Part shown: piece by piece, positions 25,904 through 35,200 of the stretch | Layout of the letters: each line of letters begins with the position of its first letter | How positions within the stretch are numbered: position 1 is the stretch's first letter | DNA from: Hoylesella loescheii DSM 19665 = JCM 12249 = ATCC 15930 | Lineage (GTDB): Bacteria; Bacteroidota; Bacteroidia; Bacteroidales; Bacteroidaceae | NCBI RefSeq assembly: GCF_000378085.1 | Contig: NZ_KB899219.1 | Location: forward strand, 1 to 64,000 | Direction of reading: 5' to 3' | Length of the DNA stretch: 64,000 nt | Notes under the pieces: generated by a model | Told to the model about the DNA's origin: nothing | Seen by the model: the letters and a program-made list of their open reading frames with translations, nothing else | Databases searched by the model: none | Translations under genes and position numbers: made by a program

Positions 25904-26354
25904 CAAAAGCGTTGTTATTTTTTAACTTAAGTTGGGCTACCCTCGCAGTCTGTTACGAATAGCCCATAACTGGTAATAAACGCGACAATGTGGTATGCTC
26001 TACCCATTACACAAAAGCTTTTATCAACAAGGATGTGTTTTCTCGCCGTTCTGTTTTGTAGTGGAAAAGGAAGGCGAAAGCTAGCAACGGACTGATGACT
26101 AGGGTGATGTGCGGTTCTCGTTATTGTTGATTGATAATGTTGGTAACGTCAATTAGACCGTGTTTTTTGGACGGACTAAACGGCAGGAAGGGTGTTGGAA
26201 AGAGGTACAAAATTGTCATTCGAACTGCATCAAAATATGTTATATTGCATGTTTTTGGGTGTCGTGGTTTTCCTGCGGTTTGTTCTACATGGCTGTAAGG
26301 TTGTATCACAATAGGAAAAACTACATTTTCTTCCAATCATTTAATACAAAAAAT
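25904..26354. other. Intergenic, nothing recognised
   Basis: About 450 bases between two divergent promoters. AT-rich near both ends. No gene, terminator or repeat copy was recognised. Confidence 0.5.
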
Positions 26355-26385
26355 TTTGCGTTTTCGTGCTATTACGTTATATTTG
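26355..26385 (+). promoter_or_regulatory. Promoter of clpS-clpA
   Basis: TTTG (26355-26358), 19 bases, TATATTTG (26378-26385). The clpS ATG is at 26393, only 8 bases after the -7 box, so the transcript should have almost no 5' leader. Confidence 0.75.
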
Positions 26386-26392
26386 CACTTGT

Positions 26393-26695
26393 ATGGCAAA
26401 GCAGCAAGAGGCAATTAGAGAGCGCGTACACACAAATATTCGCGAACCGCGCAAGTATAAGGTGCTTATTCATAACGACGATTTCACCACGATGGACTTC
26501 GTCGTGATGATACTAAAGGTCGTGTTTTTTAAGACAGACACTGAGGCCGAGACACTGATGCTTACTGTACACAGAAGCAGCCAAGCAGTTGTGGGCGTGT
26601 ATAGCTATGATGTAGCCCTGTCGAAGGTGAAAAAAGCCACCGATATGGCTCGTCATGCGGGCTTCCCTTTACGTTTAACCTGTCAACCTGGATAA
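26393..26695 (+). CDS. clpS: ATP-dependent Clp protease adaptor ClpS
   Basis: 100-residue adaptor that binds N-degrons (proteins starting with Leu, Phe, Tyr or Trp) and hands them to ClpA for destruction by ClpAP. The start at 26393 gives MAKQQEAIRERV and keeps the usual short flexible N-tail; an upstream in-frame ATG (26366) would overlap the promoter. The family core is clear: EPRKYKVLIHNDDFTTMDFVV, where the NDD and T-x-M-x-F-V residues line the N-degron pocket, and the VYSYDVALSKV helix. The clpA gene starts 4 bases after the stop. Confidence 0.95.
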   Translation: MAKQQEAIRERVHTNIREPRKYKVLIHNDDFTTMDFVVMILKVVFFKTDTEAETLMLTVHRSSQAVVGVYSYDVALSKVKKATDMARHAGFPLRLTCQPG

Positions 26696-26699
26696 CATC

Positions 26700-28961
26700 A
26701 TGCCGATTTATATCAATTCACACGATACCGACCAAGTGCTCAATGGCGCATTGAACTATTGCATGCTCTACCGAAACGAGTTTGTTACGCCCGAACATTT
26801 GCTTATGGCCCTAACAAACCAAGATAACTTTTCCATTGCACTAGACGCTTCTGGAGGCGACACTTTGGCGCTGATGGCACAGCTAGATGGCGTTGTGGGG
26901 AAGATGGAAACCATGCCCGCCGACTGGCATCACGTGCCCGACAACTCGGTGTTGCTATCCGAAGTTCTCTCCAACGCACAGAAATTGGCCATGATGGCCG
27001 ATGTGGAAACGCTGCAAGTGCCCCACTTGGTGATGGGCCTTATTAATTTGGAAAACTCTGATGCGGCATATTTGTTGAACAAGCAGCTGGGCGAAAATGC
27101 CACAAACTTTGTGGCCGAGTTGGTGGAACTGTACACCAACGATGCGCGTATGTCTTTCTTTGGTGGCGAAGAAGGTGAGGAAGAGGAAAACGAACCATGG
27201 CGTTCGCTCGTTACATGTGTGAACGATACGTACAAAAATCATAACCCCCTGATAGGTCGCGAAGAGGAATTGCAACGCACCATACAAGTGCTTTGCCGAA
27301 AAGAAAAGAACAATCCGCTGCACGTAGGCGAACCTGGCGTGGGTAAAACCTCGCTGGTATATGGACTGGCGGCCATGATTGAGCGGGGCTACGTTCCGCA
27401 AAGGCTGCAAGGTTGCCGTGTATATCAGATGGATATGGGTACGATGTTGGCGGGAACACAATATCGTGGTGACTTGGAAAAGCGTATTAAGCAGGTGATG
27501 GACGGATTGTTGGAGGAGGGAAATACCATCCTTTACATCGACGAAATACACAACTTGGTGGGCGCAGGACGCTCGGGCGAAGGCTCGATGGATGCCTCTA
27601 ACATGCTGAAACCCTATCTCGAAGGGGGCGATGTGCGCTTTATCGGTAGCACCACCTATGCCGAATACAACCGATATTTTGCTAAAAGCGCGGGCATTGT
27701 TCGGCGATTTCAACAGATAGACGTACCTGAACCAACGCCCGAAGAGGCTATCAAGATACTTAACGGCCTGAAAGGGCAATACGAGAAGTTCCATAACGTG
27801 CGCTATTCGCCTGGCGTGATCGAGTTTGCAGTGCGTGCCAGCGCCAAGTATGTTAACGATAGGCACCTGCCCGACAAGGCTATCGACCTGATAGACGAGG
27901 CTGGGGCTTACCGACAAATGCACCCCCTGCCCACCAAACGTCAGAAGGTGGACAAGGCATTGGTGGCCGATGTGCTTACCAAGGTGTGCAAGGTGCAGGC
28001 CGTTGCCTTGAAAGACGATGGCAACGAGGCGCTTTTGACGCTAGAAAAGCGCATGAAAGAGCAGATTTACGGACAGAATCAGGCCGTGGAACTGGTTACG
28101 CAAGCTATACAAACGGCCAAGGCAGGACTTACCGAAGAGGGTAAACCGCTGGCTGCGATGCTCTTTGTGGGACCTACGGGTGTGGGTAAAACCGAGGTGG
28201 CCCGTGTGCTGGCCCACGAACTGGGTATAGAATTGGTGCGGTTCGACATGAGCGAATACACCGAGAAACACGCCGTGGCAAAACTCATTGGTTCGCCTGC
28301 GGGATACGTAGGATACGAAGATGGCGGTCTGCTTACCGATGCAATACGCAAGACTCCCAATTGTGTGTTGCTGCTCGACGAGATAGAAAAGGCGCACGCC
28401 GACATCTACAACATCCTTTTGCAGGTGATGGATTATGCGCGTTTGACCGATAATAAGGGTCAGAAAGCCGATTTCCGCAACGTTGTTCTCATTATGACAA
28501 GCAACGCTGGAGCACAGTTTGCCTCGCAAGCCAACGTGGGATTTGCGAGCAACGTATCGCGTGGCGAGGCCATGATGGTACAGGTTAAGAAGACGTTTAA
28601 GCCCGAATTTATCAACCGCCTCTCGGCTACCGTGGTGTTCCGCGATATGGACGAGGCCATGGCTCACCTGATATTGAAGAAGAAAATAAAAGCCCTGCAA
28701 CAGCAGTTGGCTGCTCGCAACGTGGAGTTAACGCTCGACGCCGCTGCCGAAAGCCATCTGTTGCGACTGGGTTTCACCCCTTTGTACGGCGCGCGTGAGA
28801 TGGATCGCGTTATCGCCGCACAACTAAAACCCCTGCTTACCCGAGAAATGCTTTTCGGAAAGCTAAAAAAAGGCGGAAAGGCCATCGTGAAAACACAAGG
28901 CCACGAACCGCCAACACCCGACGACACCAATGTGCAGCTGGTGCTCGAAGTGCCTAAATGA
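26700..28961 (+). CDS. clpA: ATP-dependent Clp protease ATP-binding subunit ClpA
   Basis: 753-residue AAA+ unfoldase with two ATPase modules. The N-domain (about 1-150) has Clp repeats where ClpS docks. First Walker A GEPGVGKT at 210-217 (with a His in the preceding NPLHVG, where Leu is usual), Walker B ILYIDEIHN around 277-285. Second Walker A GPTGVGKT at 491-498 and a second-module NRL(S)ATVVF arginine-finger region. The loop that contacts ClpP is represented by NVGFAS. There is no coiled-coil middle domain, which separates it from ClpB and ClpC. It follows clpS by 4 bases and precedes aat, so adaptor, unfoldase and degron writer are together. Confidence 0.95.
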   Translation: MPIYINSHDTDQVLNGALNYCMLYRNEFVTPEHLLMALTNQDNFSIALDASGGDTLALMAQLDGVVGKMETMPADWHHVPDNSVLLSEVLSNAQKLAMMADVETLQVPHLVMGLINLENSDAAYLLNKQLGENATNFVAELVELYTNDARMSFFGGEEGEEEENEPWRSLVTCVNDTYKNHNPLIGREEELQRTIQVLCRKEKNNPLHVGEPGVGKTSLVYGLAAMIERGYVPQRLQGCRVYQMDMGTMLAGTQYRGDLEKRIKQVMDGLLEEGNTILYIDEIHNLVGAGRSGEGSMDASNMLKPYLEGGDVRFIGSTTYAEYNRYFAKSAGIVRRFQQIDVPEPTPEEAIKILNGLKGQYEKFHNVRYSPGVIEFAVRASAKYVNDRHLPDKAIDLIDEAGAYRQMHPLPTKRQKVDKALVADVLTKVCKVQAVALKDDGNEALLTLEKRMKEQIYGQNQAVELVTQAIQTAKAGLTEEGKPLAAMLFVGPTGVGKTEVARVLAHELGIELVRFDMSEYTEKHAVAKLIGSPAGYVGYEDGGLLTDAIRKTPNCVLLLDEIEKAHADIYNILLQVMDYARLTDNKGQKADFRNVVLIMTSNAGAQFASQANVGFASNVSRGEAMMVQVKKTFKPEFINRLSATVVFRDMDEAMAHLILKKKIKALQQQLAARNVELTLDAAAESHLLRLGFTPLYGAREMDRVIAAQLKPLLTREMLFGKLKKGGKAIVKTQGHEPPTPDDTNVQLVLEVPK

Positions 28962-29172
28962 GCTGCTACAACCGCTAACATCGTTTAAAATATCTCTCTC
29001 GCAATGCCCAATTTTGTTTATACATATAACAATCTTCACGCATACAATGGGCTGAAAAGGTCGTTGAGGGGGGAATACTGCGTTTCGTTTCGGGGCTTGT
29101 CCCCACTTTTGTCGCACTTGCGGCAGAGGTTGTTCGAGACGTGTATGGTGTTAACCTTATTCCTATAATACT

Positions 29173-29817
29173 ATGGTGTTCGCGCTTGATACAACGCTCT
29201 CGTTCCCCGACCCGCATCTGGGTGAACCCGATGGCTTACTGGCCGTTGGCGGAGACTTGTCTGTAGACCGCATGTTGTTGGCTTACAGCTATGGCATTTT
29301 CCCGTGGTACTCGTTCCGATATAATCGCGAGATATTGTGGTATTGCCCCATGCAGCGGTTCGTTATTTTTCCTTCCGAGGTGCATGTGTCGCATTCCATG
29401 CGCTCGTTGATGAGTAGGGGCACGTACCATGTTACCTTTAACCAGGACTTCGACGAGGTAATAAGGCGTTGCAGTCGGTTGCGCATCAAGGAAGACGGTG
29501 CTTGGTTGGGGGTAGACATGGTGAAAGCCTACCGCAAAATGCACGAGCAGGGCTTCGCTGCCAGTGTGGAAGTGTGGCAAAGCGATCATCTTGTGGGTGG
29601 CCTTTATGGCGTAACCATTGGGCGTTGCTTCTTTGGCGAGAGTATGTTTTCGTTGGTTCCCAGTGCCAGCAAACTAGCTCTTATCCACTTGGCACATTAT
29701 ATGAACGACAATGGCGGTTTGCTAATCGACTGCCAGTTCGAAACGCCCCACCTGCGCTCGATGGGTGGGCGCTTCATCGCTTACGACGATTACCTTAAGA
29801 TTATACAGCAAGAATAG
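29173..29817 (+). CDS. aat: Leucyl/phenylalanyl-tRNA-protein transferase
   Basis: 214-residue enzyme that adds Leu or Phe from charged tRNA to proteins beginning with Arg or Lys, creating N-degrons read by ClpS. The hallmark start FPDPHLGEPDGLLAVGGDLS and YSYGIFPWYS, then WYCPMQRFV(I)FPSE, GVDMVKAY and GGLYGV..GRCFFGESMFS are all present. The GESMFS segment shapes the aminoacyl pocket. Length is normal. About 210 bases separate it from clpA and no strong terminator is seen there, so co-transcription with clpSA is plausible. guaD begins 2 bases after its stop. Confidence 0.96.
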   Translation: MVFALDTTLSFPDPHLGEPDGLLAVGGDLSVDRMLLAYSYGIFPWYSFRYNREILWYCPMQRFVIFPSEVHVSHSMRSLMSRGTYHVTFNQDFDEVIRRCSRLRIKEDGAWLGVDMVKAYRKMHEQGFAASVEVWQSDHLVGGLYGVTIGRCFFGESMFSLVPSASKLALIHLAHYMNDNGGLLIDCQFETPHLRSMGGRFIAYDDYLKIIQQE

Positions 29818-29819
29818 CA

Positions 29820-30287
29820 ATGAACAACAAAGAACTGATGCGTAGGGCCATTGCCCTGAGCGAAGAAAGTGTGAAAAACGGAGGTGGCCCCTTTGGGGCA
29901 GTGATAGCTCGCAACGGTGAGATTGTAGCCGAAGCGGCCAACCGCGTAACCCTAGACCATGACCCAACGGCACATGCCGAGGTAAGTGCCATCAGGCTGG
30001 CTAGCCGTAAATTGGGCACGTTTAACCTTTCGGGATGCGACATTTACACCTCGTGCGAGCCCTGTCCCATGTGCTTAGGTGCCATCTATTGGGCGCATCT
30101 CGACAATATTTACTATGCCAATAATCGCGAAGACGCTGCCAACATCGGCTTCGACGACGACTTTATCTACAATGAAATGGCATTGAAGCCCAGCGAACGC
30201 AGTAAGAACATGGAGCTTTTGTTGCCCAACGAGGCCATCAACGCCTTTAAAATGTGGGAGGAAAAGGTGGAGAAAACGGAGTATTGA
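29820..30287 (+). CDS. guaD: Guanine deaminase (CDA-fold nucleoside deaminase)
   Basis: 155-residue zinc deaminase that converts guanine to xanthine. Zinc and catalytic residues are visible: H52 and E54 in HAEV, C82 and C85 in PCPMC. Features specific to the Bacillus-type guanine deaminase are GPFGAVIARNGEIVAEAANRV, CPMCLGAIYWAHLDNI and FDDDFIYNE, with a similar overall length; these set it apart from the tRNA deaminase TadA. It starts 2 bases after aat, so it is probably in the same transcript. A functional link between guanine breakdown and the N-degron genes is not known. Confidence 0.88.
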   Translation: MNNKELMRRAIALSEESVKNGGGPFGAVIARNGEIVAEAANRVTLDHDPTAHAEVSAIRLASRKLGTFNLSGCDIYTSCEPCPMCLGAIYWAHLDNIYYANNREDAANIGFDDDFIYNEMALKPSERSKNMELLLPNEAINAFKMWEEKVEKTEY

Positions 30288-30380
30288 GTGTGATGGGGAA
30301 ATACGTGGAGTGGGGTTAAAGTCTAGAGAAGAAGTAGGTAGAGCTGTTTGAAACTTAGTGGACCGATCCACAAAATGTGC

Positions 30381-31286
30381 TTAATGGCCTAAGAAAGCAG
30401 ATAGTTTTGCAATCCCTTCTTGGAACTTTTGAATGTTCTTTGCTTTCAGTTTAAGAATGTTTTGTTGTTTCCATTGTACGGAAGGGAAAGCGCTTAGGTT
30501 ACCTGCGATACATAAATCCCACTTCGGTTCTCCTTTTTCGAAAGACAGTAGGAAAGTCTTGTCGCGTTCGTCAAGGCTTGCGTTCACTTTTTTTATCAGC
30601 TCATGTCGTGTATGTTCGTAGTCAGCGTACGAGAAAGGAACGTCTGTCATACCTCTAAACTGATTTTCAAGGGCTTGTTCTTGGCTGATGTTATGTGGCG
30701 TTAAAACCTCTATGATGGGTTTGTCGCTGCCTAACAAGCTTAGCAACAGGCCATTCTTTACTTCCTCTAATGTATCGCCTTTCATGTATCTACAGTCGAA
30801 AAGGTCGCGTGGATGTTGTCGACTGAGTGCTGCAATGATTTTTCCGCCATAGAGTTGAGAATAAGAAACGAGGCGTGCTTTGCATGTTGCTTGGAACTCG
30901 ACCTGAGCCTTGGGGCAGAGAGGTAGTTCTTCTAAGTTGCCAAGTACACCTCGTTTGGTTGCATTAACCTCTATCTTAACCATCGCTCCATCGAGCGAAC
31001 ATTGCAGCTTATATACGTCTTCCTTGTGAATAACGCTTATCCCAGGCAGCGTTCGCTCAATACTTGCTTTGAGCATGCGCAAAAGTTGGTTAATGTTTTC
31101 CAAACTCTTGGTGCGTGGTTCTATGGGGATGTATGTAAGATCAATGTCGATTGAATATCTGGGCATATCTTGATGAAACAGGTTTATTGCTGTTCCACCA
31201 TGTACGGCAAAATGTTTTATTTGGTATACAGCGGGCATGATGCGGATAAGCAAACCCACTTGGCGCTTGTATTGTTCGTTGTTCAT
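30381..31286 (-). CDS. abiEii: AbiEii-type nucleotidyltransferase toxin
   Basis: 301-residue toxin of the type IV AbiE system. The nucleotidyltransferase signature is clear: HGGTAINLF (G30, G31, T32) and SIDIDL (D47, D49), the metal-binding pair. A lysine-containing YGGKIIAALSRQHPRDLFDC follows, as in DUF1814/AbiEii proteins. In characterised members the toxin modifies tRNA acceptor ends and stops translation, and some systems block phage infection. It lies 38 bases downstream of its antitoxin gene and converges on guaD with about 90 bases between. Confidence 0.88.
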   Translation of the reverse strand: MNNEQYKRQVGLLIRIMPAVYQIKHFAVHGGTAINLFHQDMPRYSIDIDLTYIPIEPRTKSLENINQLLRMLKASIERTLPGISVIHKEDVYKLQCSLDGAMVKIEVNATKRGVLGNLEELPLCPKAQVEFQATCKARLVSYSQLYGGKIIAALSRQHPRDLFDCRYMKGDTLEEVKNGLLLSLLGSDKPIIEVLTPHNISQEQALENQFRGMTDVPFSYADYEHTRHELIKKVNASLDERDKTFLLSFEKGEPKWDLCIAGNLSAFPSVQWKQQNILKLKAKNIQKFQEGIAKLSAFLGH

Positions 31287-31324
31287 GGTAAAAATAGGCT
31301 GTTATTGATGGTAGATATTATTCC

Positions 31325-32089
31325 TTACTCATATTCGGAAAGTTCTTTGGGTACAGTCATTTTGTATTTGCTGGCATATATTCCACCCTTTGTTAGCTGC
31401 AATTTATGTGTGCCGAGGTCTACTGATTGTACGTCTATTTCATTCAACCAATAGTGTCTGGCTTTCTCTGCCATATATAGAAATAGGCGTTTAACGCGGT
31501 AATTGCCCGTGGTGGCTAGCAACGCTTGCACCATTTCGGGGCGCAAGGTGGTTAGTTGCTCCATGATATAGTACAGGTCCATATAGTTATAGTGCATCGG
31601 AGCAAGCAACAAACACTCCATAAATGCCTGTTCGGGGGTGGATACGAGCAGCTGCCAATCTCCAAAGGGTAGCATTACAGTTTGGGGCGAGGCAAAGATA
31701 TCGGTACCGAAAGCTACAAAATCCCTATCAAACACCCTTAACTTCGTCCATTGTGGAACAGCGTCTCTCCCCGCAGTAACTATTAACTGAGGCTTCCCCA
31801 TGGGTACATAGTGGTTAACACCCCAAAGTTCGAGGGCAGAATGAGCAGCTACACGAAGCTGTTTTCCCAACTGTTGGTTGTAAGAACTTAGTGCACCGAA
31901 AGCGGAGAGTTCATCGCCTGCGCGATAAACAATCCCACGACCCAAGGCAGAAAGCCAGCCCGAGGAACGGTAACGATTGATAAGCTGTGGCGAATAGCCT
32001 TGTTCGTTCAGCCATTTGGAGAAGTATAGTCCTCCTTTATGCCCTGATTGTAATAGCTGGTTTATTTTACTGGCAGCTAATATACTCAT
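31325..32089 (-). CDS. abiEi: AbiEi-type antitoxin and autorepressor
   Basis: 254-residue antitoxin. The N-terminal winged-helix region (SGHKGGLYFSKWLNEQGYSPQLINRYRSSGWLSALGRGIVY) matches the AbiEi DNA-binding domain. The remainder fits the AbiEi C-terminal domain (STPEQAFMECLLLAP is the conserved SxPExA motif). Known AbiEi proteins repress their own operon by binding inverted repeats and act against AbiEii without stable contact. The promoter and an inverted repeat are present directly upstream (32120-32157). Confidence 0.88.
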   Translation of the reverse strand: MSILAASKINQLLQSGHKGGLYFSKWLNEQGYSPQLINRYRSSGWLSALGRGIVYRAGDELSAFGALSSYNQQLGKQLRVAAHSALELWGVNHYVPMGKPQLIVTAGRDAVPQWTKLRVFDRDFVAFGTDIFASPQTVMLPFGDWQLLVSTPEQAFMECLLLAPMHYNYMDLYYIMEQLTTLRPEMVQALLATTGNYRVKRLFLYMAEKARHYWLNEIDVQSVDLGTHKLQLTKGGIYASKYKMTVPKELSEYE

Positions 32090-32119
32090 AGTTTATCTTT
32101 CTATATAAAGTTTCAACTA

Positions 32120-32151
32120 CAAAAATAGAGATATTTTGGAAACGTACCAAA
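32120..32151 (-). promoter_or_regulatory. Promoter of abiEi-abiEii
   Basis: Minus strand: TTTG (32148-32151), 20-base spacer, TATTTTTG (32120-32127). It lies about 30 bases before the abiEi ATG. Confidence 0.75.
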
Positions 32152-32157
32152 TATCTC
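32128..32157. promoter_or_regulatory. Inverted repeat in the abiE promoter, likely AbiEi operator
   Basis: Arms gagatattttgg (32128-32139) and ccaaatatctc (32147-32157), matching over 11 positions with one extra T in the left arm. The repeat fills the -33 to -7 spacer and covers the -33 box, so a bound protein would block RNA polymerase. Confidence 0.65.
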
Positions 32158-32268
32158 TTGGCTTTTCTTGGAGGGTTTGGTATGTATTGCTGGTTGACTC
32201 TACGGGCACGTATATATAAGATGAGTAGGATGAAATTCTCATCCCCACCAATTCATAAGCTCATTATC

Positions 32269-35200
32269 TTACCCTTCTTCTTCCACCACCAATCCATTTT
32301 CCCTTACGTGTTGGATAAGCGCTTTAAATGTTCGGTTATGGTTTAGGGTGGGTATGTGTCCCGTTATAATCATCTGTTTGCGTGCTCGAGTAAGTGCCAC
32401 GTTCAGCTTACGGTCGATAATTCGGCCGTTTTCTTCGAAGCAATTGGCGGTGAGGAAGTCGAGTTGGTAGCGGTGGGCGATGGTGAACGAATAGACGATG
32501 ACATCTCTTTGCGACCCCTGGTAGCGTTCAACGGTGTCGATGGTGATGTTGTTTAGTTCGGCGATATCCAGCTTTTGCAACTCGCGACGTATCATCGCAA
32601 TTTGGTTGCGATAAGGAACGATGACGCCAACGGTACGATTAGCGTCGAAAGCATTACCGTAAAAGCGGTGGATACGTCCCAATATGCGAGCCACGATGCG
32701 TGCTTCGGCAGGGTTGGCTTTGTCTGACGGACTCTCGTTTTCGCAGTTCTCAGCCGCGAAGAACAGCAGACGATGGGCTTTCAGCTGGTCGTCAAGCGTG
32801 TCTTGTGATGGCAGGCTGTAATCAAGTTGTTGCTCTTCCTGATGCGGACACGGAACCACATCAGGTTGTTCGTGGGCATAAAACATCTCGTTGGGGAAGC
32901 GTGCGATGTGCGGGTGCATGCGTCCTTGGCGGTTAAGTATGCCAATGAGGCGCGTGCGACCTTGGCTCCGCTCCCAGTGTATCAACCGTTCGAAGAGCGA
33001 TTGGCGACAGTCGGTTATGCCGATGGCATTTAATTGCGGGTCGTTCACTGCGGCTTGGGCGGCGTTTTGCTGAACCACGGCGGGCAATTGCTTATGGTCG
33101 CCGATAAGTACAAACTTGTCTATGGCCGGCAAACTGTCGCTTTGAGGGCGCAATCCATGGGCCAGGGCCGTGTCGTGAGGCAAGTTGGCAGAGAGCAAAC
33201 CCACGATGTTGGGCTCTAATATCTGCGATGCCTCGTCGATAACGGCTAGGTCGAAGTGCTTCAAAGCAAAGATGTTTGAGCGCGATTGCATGGTGGAGGT
33301 TGTGCCAACGAACACCCGACAAGCCTCGATACGCTGCTTGATAAGGGCCAGTTTGGGATCTTTGTCCACCAGTCGGTCTAGCAAGTAAGGGCGAAAACGT
33401 TCGTCGCAGCTGTATTCGTTGCCGATTCGTAGGAAGGGGATGTTGGCCGATAGCAGCATGTCGCATATCTCGTCTACCGCCCTGTTGGTGTACGACATCA
33501 GCAGGATGTTACCCGCTTGTTCTTCAACAATAAAGCGCAGGGCCATCGAAGTCTTGCCCGTTCCCGGCGGACCAACGAGTAGAAAGTAGTCACTCGCTTG
33601 CTTAATGCGGAGCAGCACCTCATCGTAACTGGGATGATAGCTTCGTGACAACTCTGCTGCGGCATCGTATTGCGGTTCTCTTTGCCCCAAAAGCAGGGCT
33701 TTGCGTTGAGCGTTTGCCGTGGCAAAGCTATGTAAGGCCTTCACGGCCGACGTACTACCCACGTCGCTCGTGGCATGTTCGATGGCGAAATACTTATCGC
33801 CTTGCAAGTAGTTGTCGTTTTGCAGACCATCGTTCAGGTGCACCACAAGTTGGCTAACGGCGATGTCTACCAGCACGCCTTTAAACAAGATGCTTCGCCG
33901 AACGTCGGGTTCGGCATCGGGTTCGTAGGCATAGAGGTACACCATATCTCCACGGCGGAAGTTCGGAAGGAAGTCGTCGGCCTGTTCAGGAACGTCGAAC
34001 GTGAGCGTGTCTACCCCGTTATAGCTGTTACTTTTCTCTGCCTTTTGCAGTTTAAGGGCGGTAAAAATATTTCCCGTTTCTCGTTTTTCGGCCAGCGGCA
34101 TGTTCCAAAGGTCGGCTCCGCTGTGACCTTGCGTCTGCTGTGCGCCCACCTTTGCCAGCAACTGTTCGTTGTAAGCGAAGGTTAGCATACGGCATACGTA
34201 GGCGCGTTCCAGTGCTTCGAGCTTATGCAGGGGTGTGGTTACGGCAGCGATTTGGGGTTCGAGGTAGCGATAATAAAAGGTTGAACCAAGTTGATATTGG
34301 TTCAACGTGTCGGGCGAAAGCTTGTCGATAACACTGTCGAATCCTTGTTGGGCGATGCCAAATTCTTGTGCCACAATCTCGTTGCGCAGGCGTATTGCCT
34401 CGTGAAAAAGGCGTTGCAGATAGGCCACCACTACCAATCCGCCGGGCAAGGGATATTTGGAATAAAGCAGACGGATGTCTACCTGTTGGTTAGATAGGCG
34501 GAAATTGTGGCGCAAAACACCGTAGTAGAGCAGCAATTGCACGTAATGGTCTTCTTTCTGAAAGCTGCCATACTCGTTGGGTTGGTTGCGTTGTATGTTG
34601 TAGTTGGCGCCCGATTTCTGTTCCACCAGCAACCGAAAGTCGCTCGTCATGAGGTCAACGCGCCCCTGCAAGCCCAGTTCTTCGCAAACGAACGAAGGCT
34701 CGAGCAAGGCTTTCGAGCGGTCGAACCCCTCTTGTTCGCTATCGAAAAGGCGGTCTACAATTTCCCCGATGTTCTTCGCTTGGTTAACAGCCACCTCGCG
34801 AAAGGGTTCGCGCGCGTTGAGGTCGGCACAGGTGCAGAACTCCATGGTACGCTCTTTAAAGGTGTTGGTGAAGGTCTGTCGCCAGTCGTAATCGGTGTTG
34901 TTGTTGATGATGTCGTTTAGTGCAGCCCCCGCAAAGCTACCCACCAGTATGGCTTGCGAATTGGCATTGGCCCCCATTCGGTTAACGGTGTAGGCCAAGG
35001 GATGGTGTCCGTAATCGGTAAAGCAGCGTGCAATGGCACTGATGTCAAGCAGAAAGTCGGGCTCTAGCACCACCAATCGTGGCAGAAGGGCATTTCCTTG
35101 CTTGGTGCTATCTAGCAAGTTGAGTTGCATTCCCACACGAAGCAGGGGCTTAAGGTAGGCTTGTTCTTCTGCTTCTAGGTTCAGAACCATGGGCTCTGGG

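Noticed and set aside
26955..27923. 322-residue frame antisense to clpA
   Set aside because: Shadow of a strongly coding gene; composition typical of a reversed coding frame.
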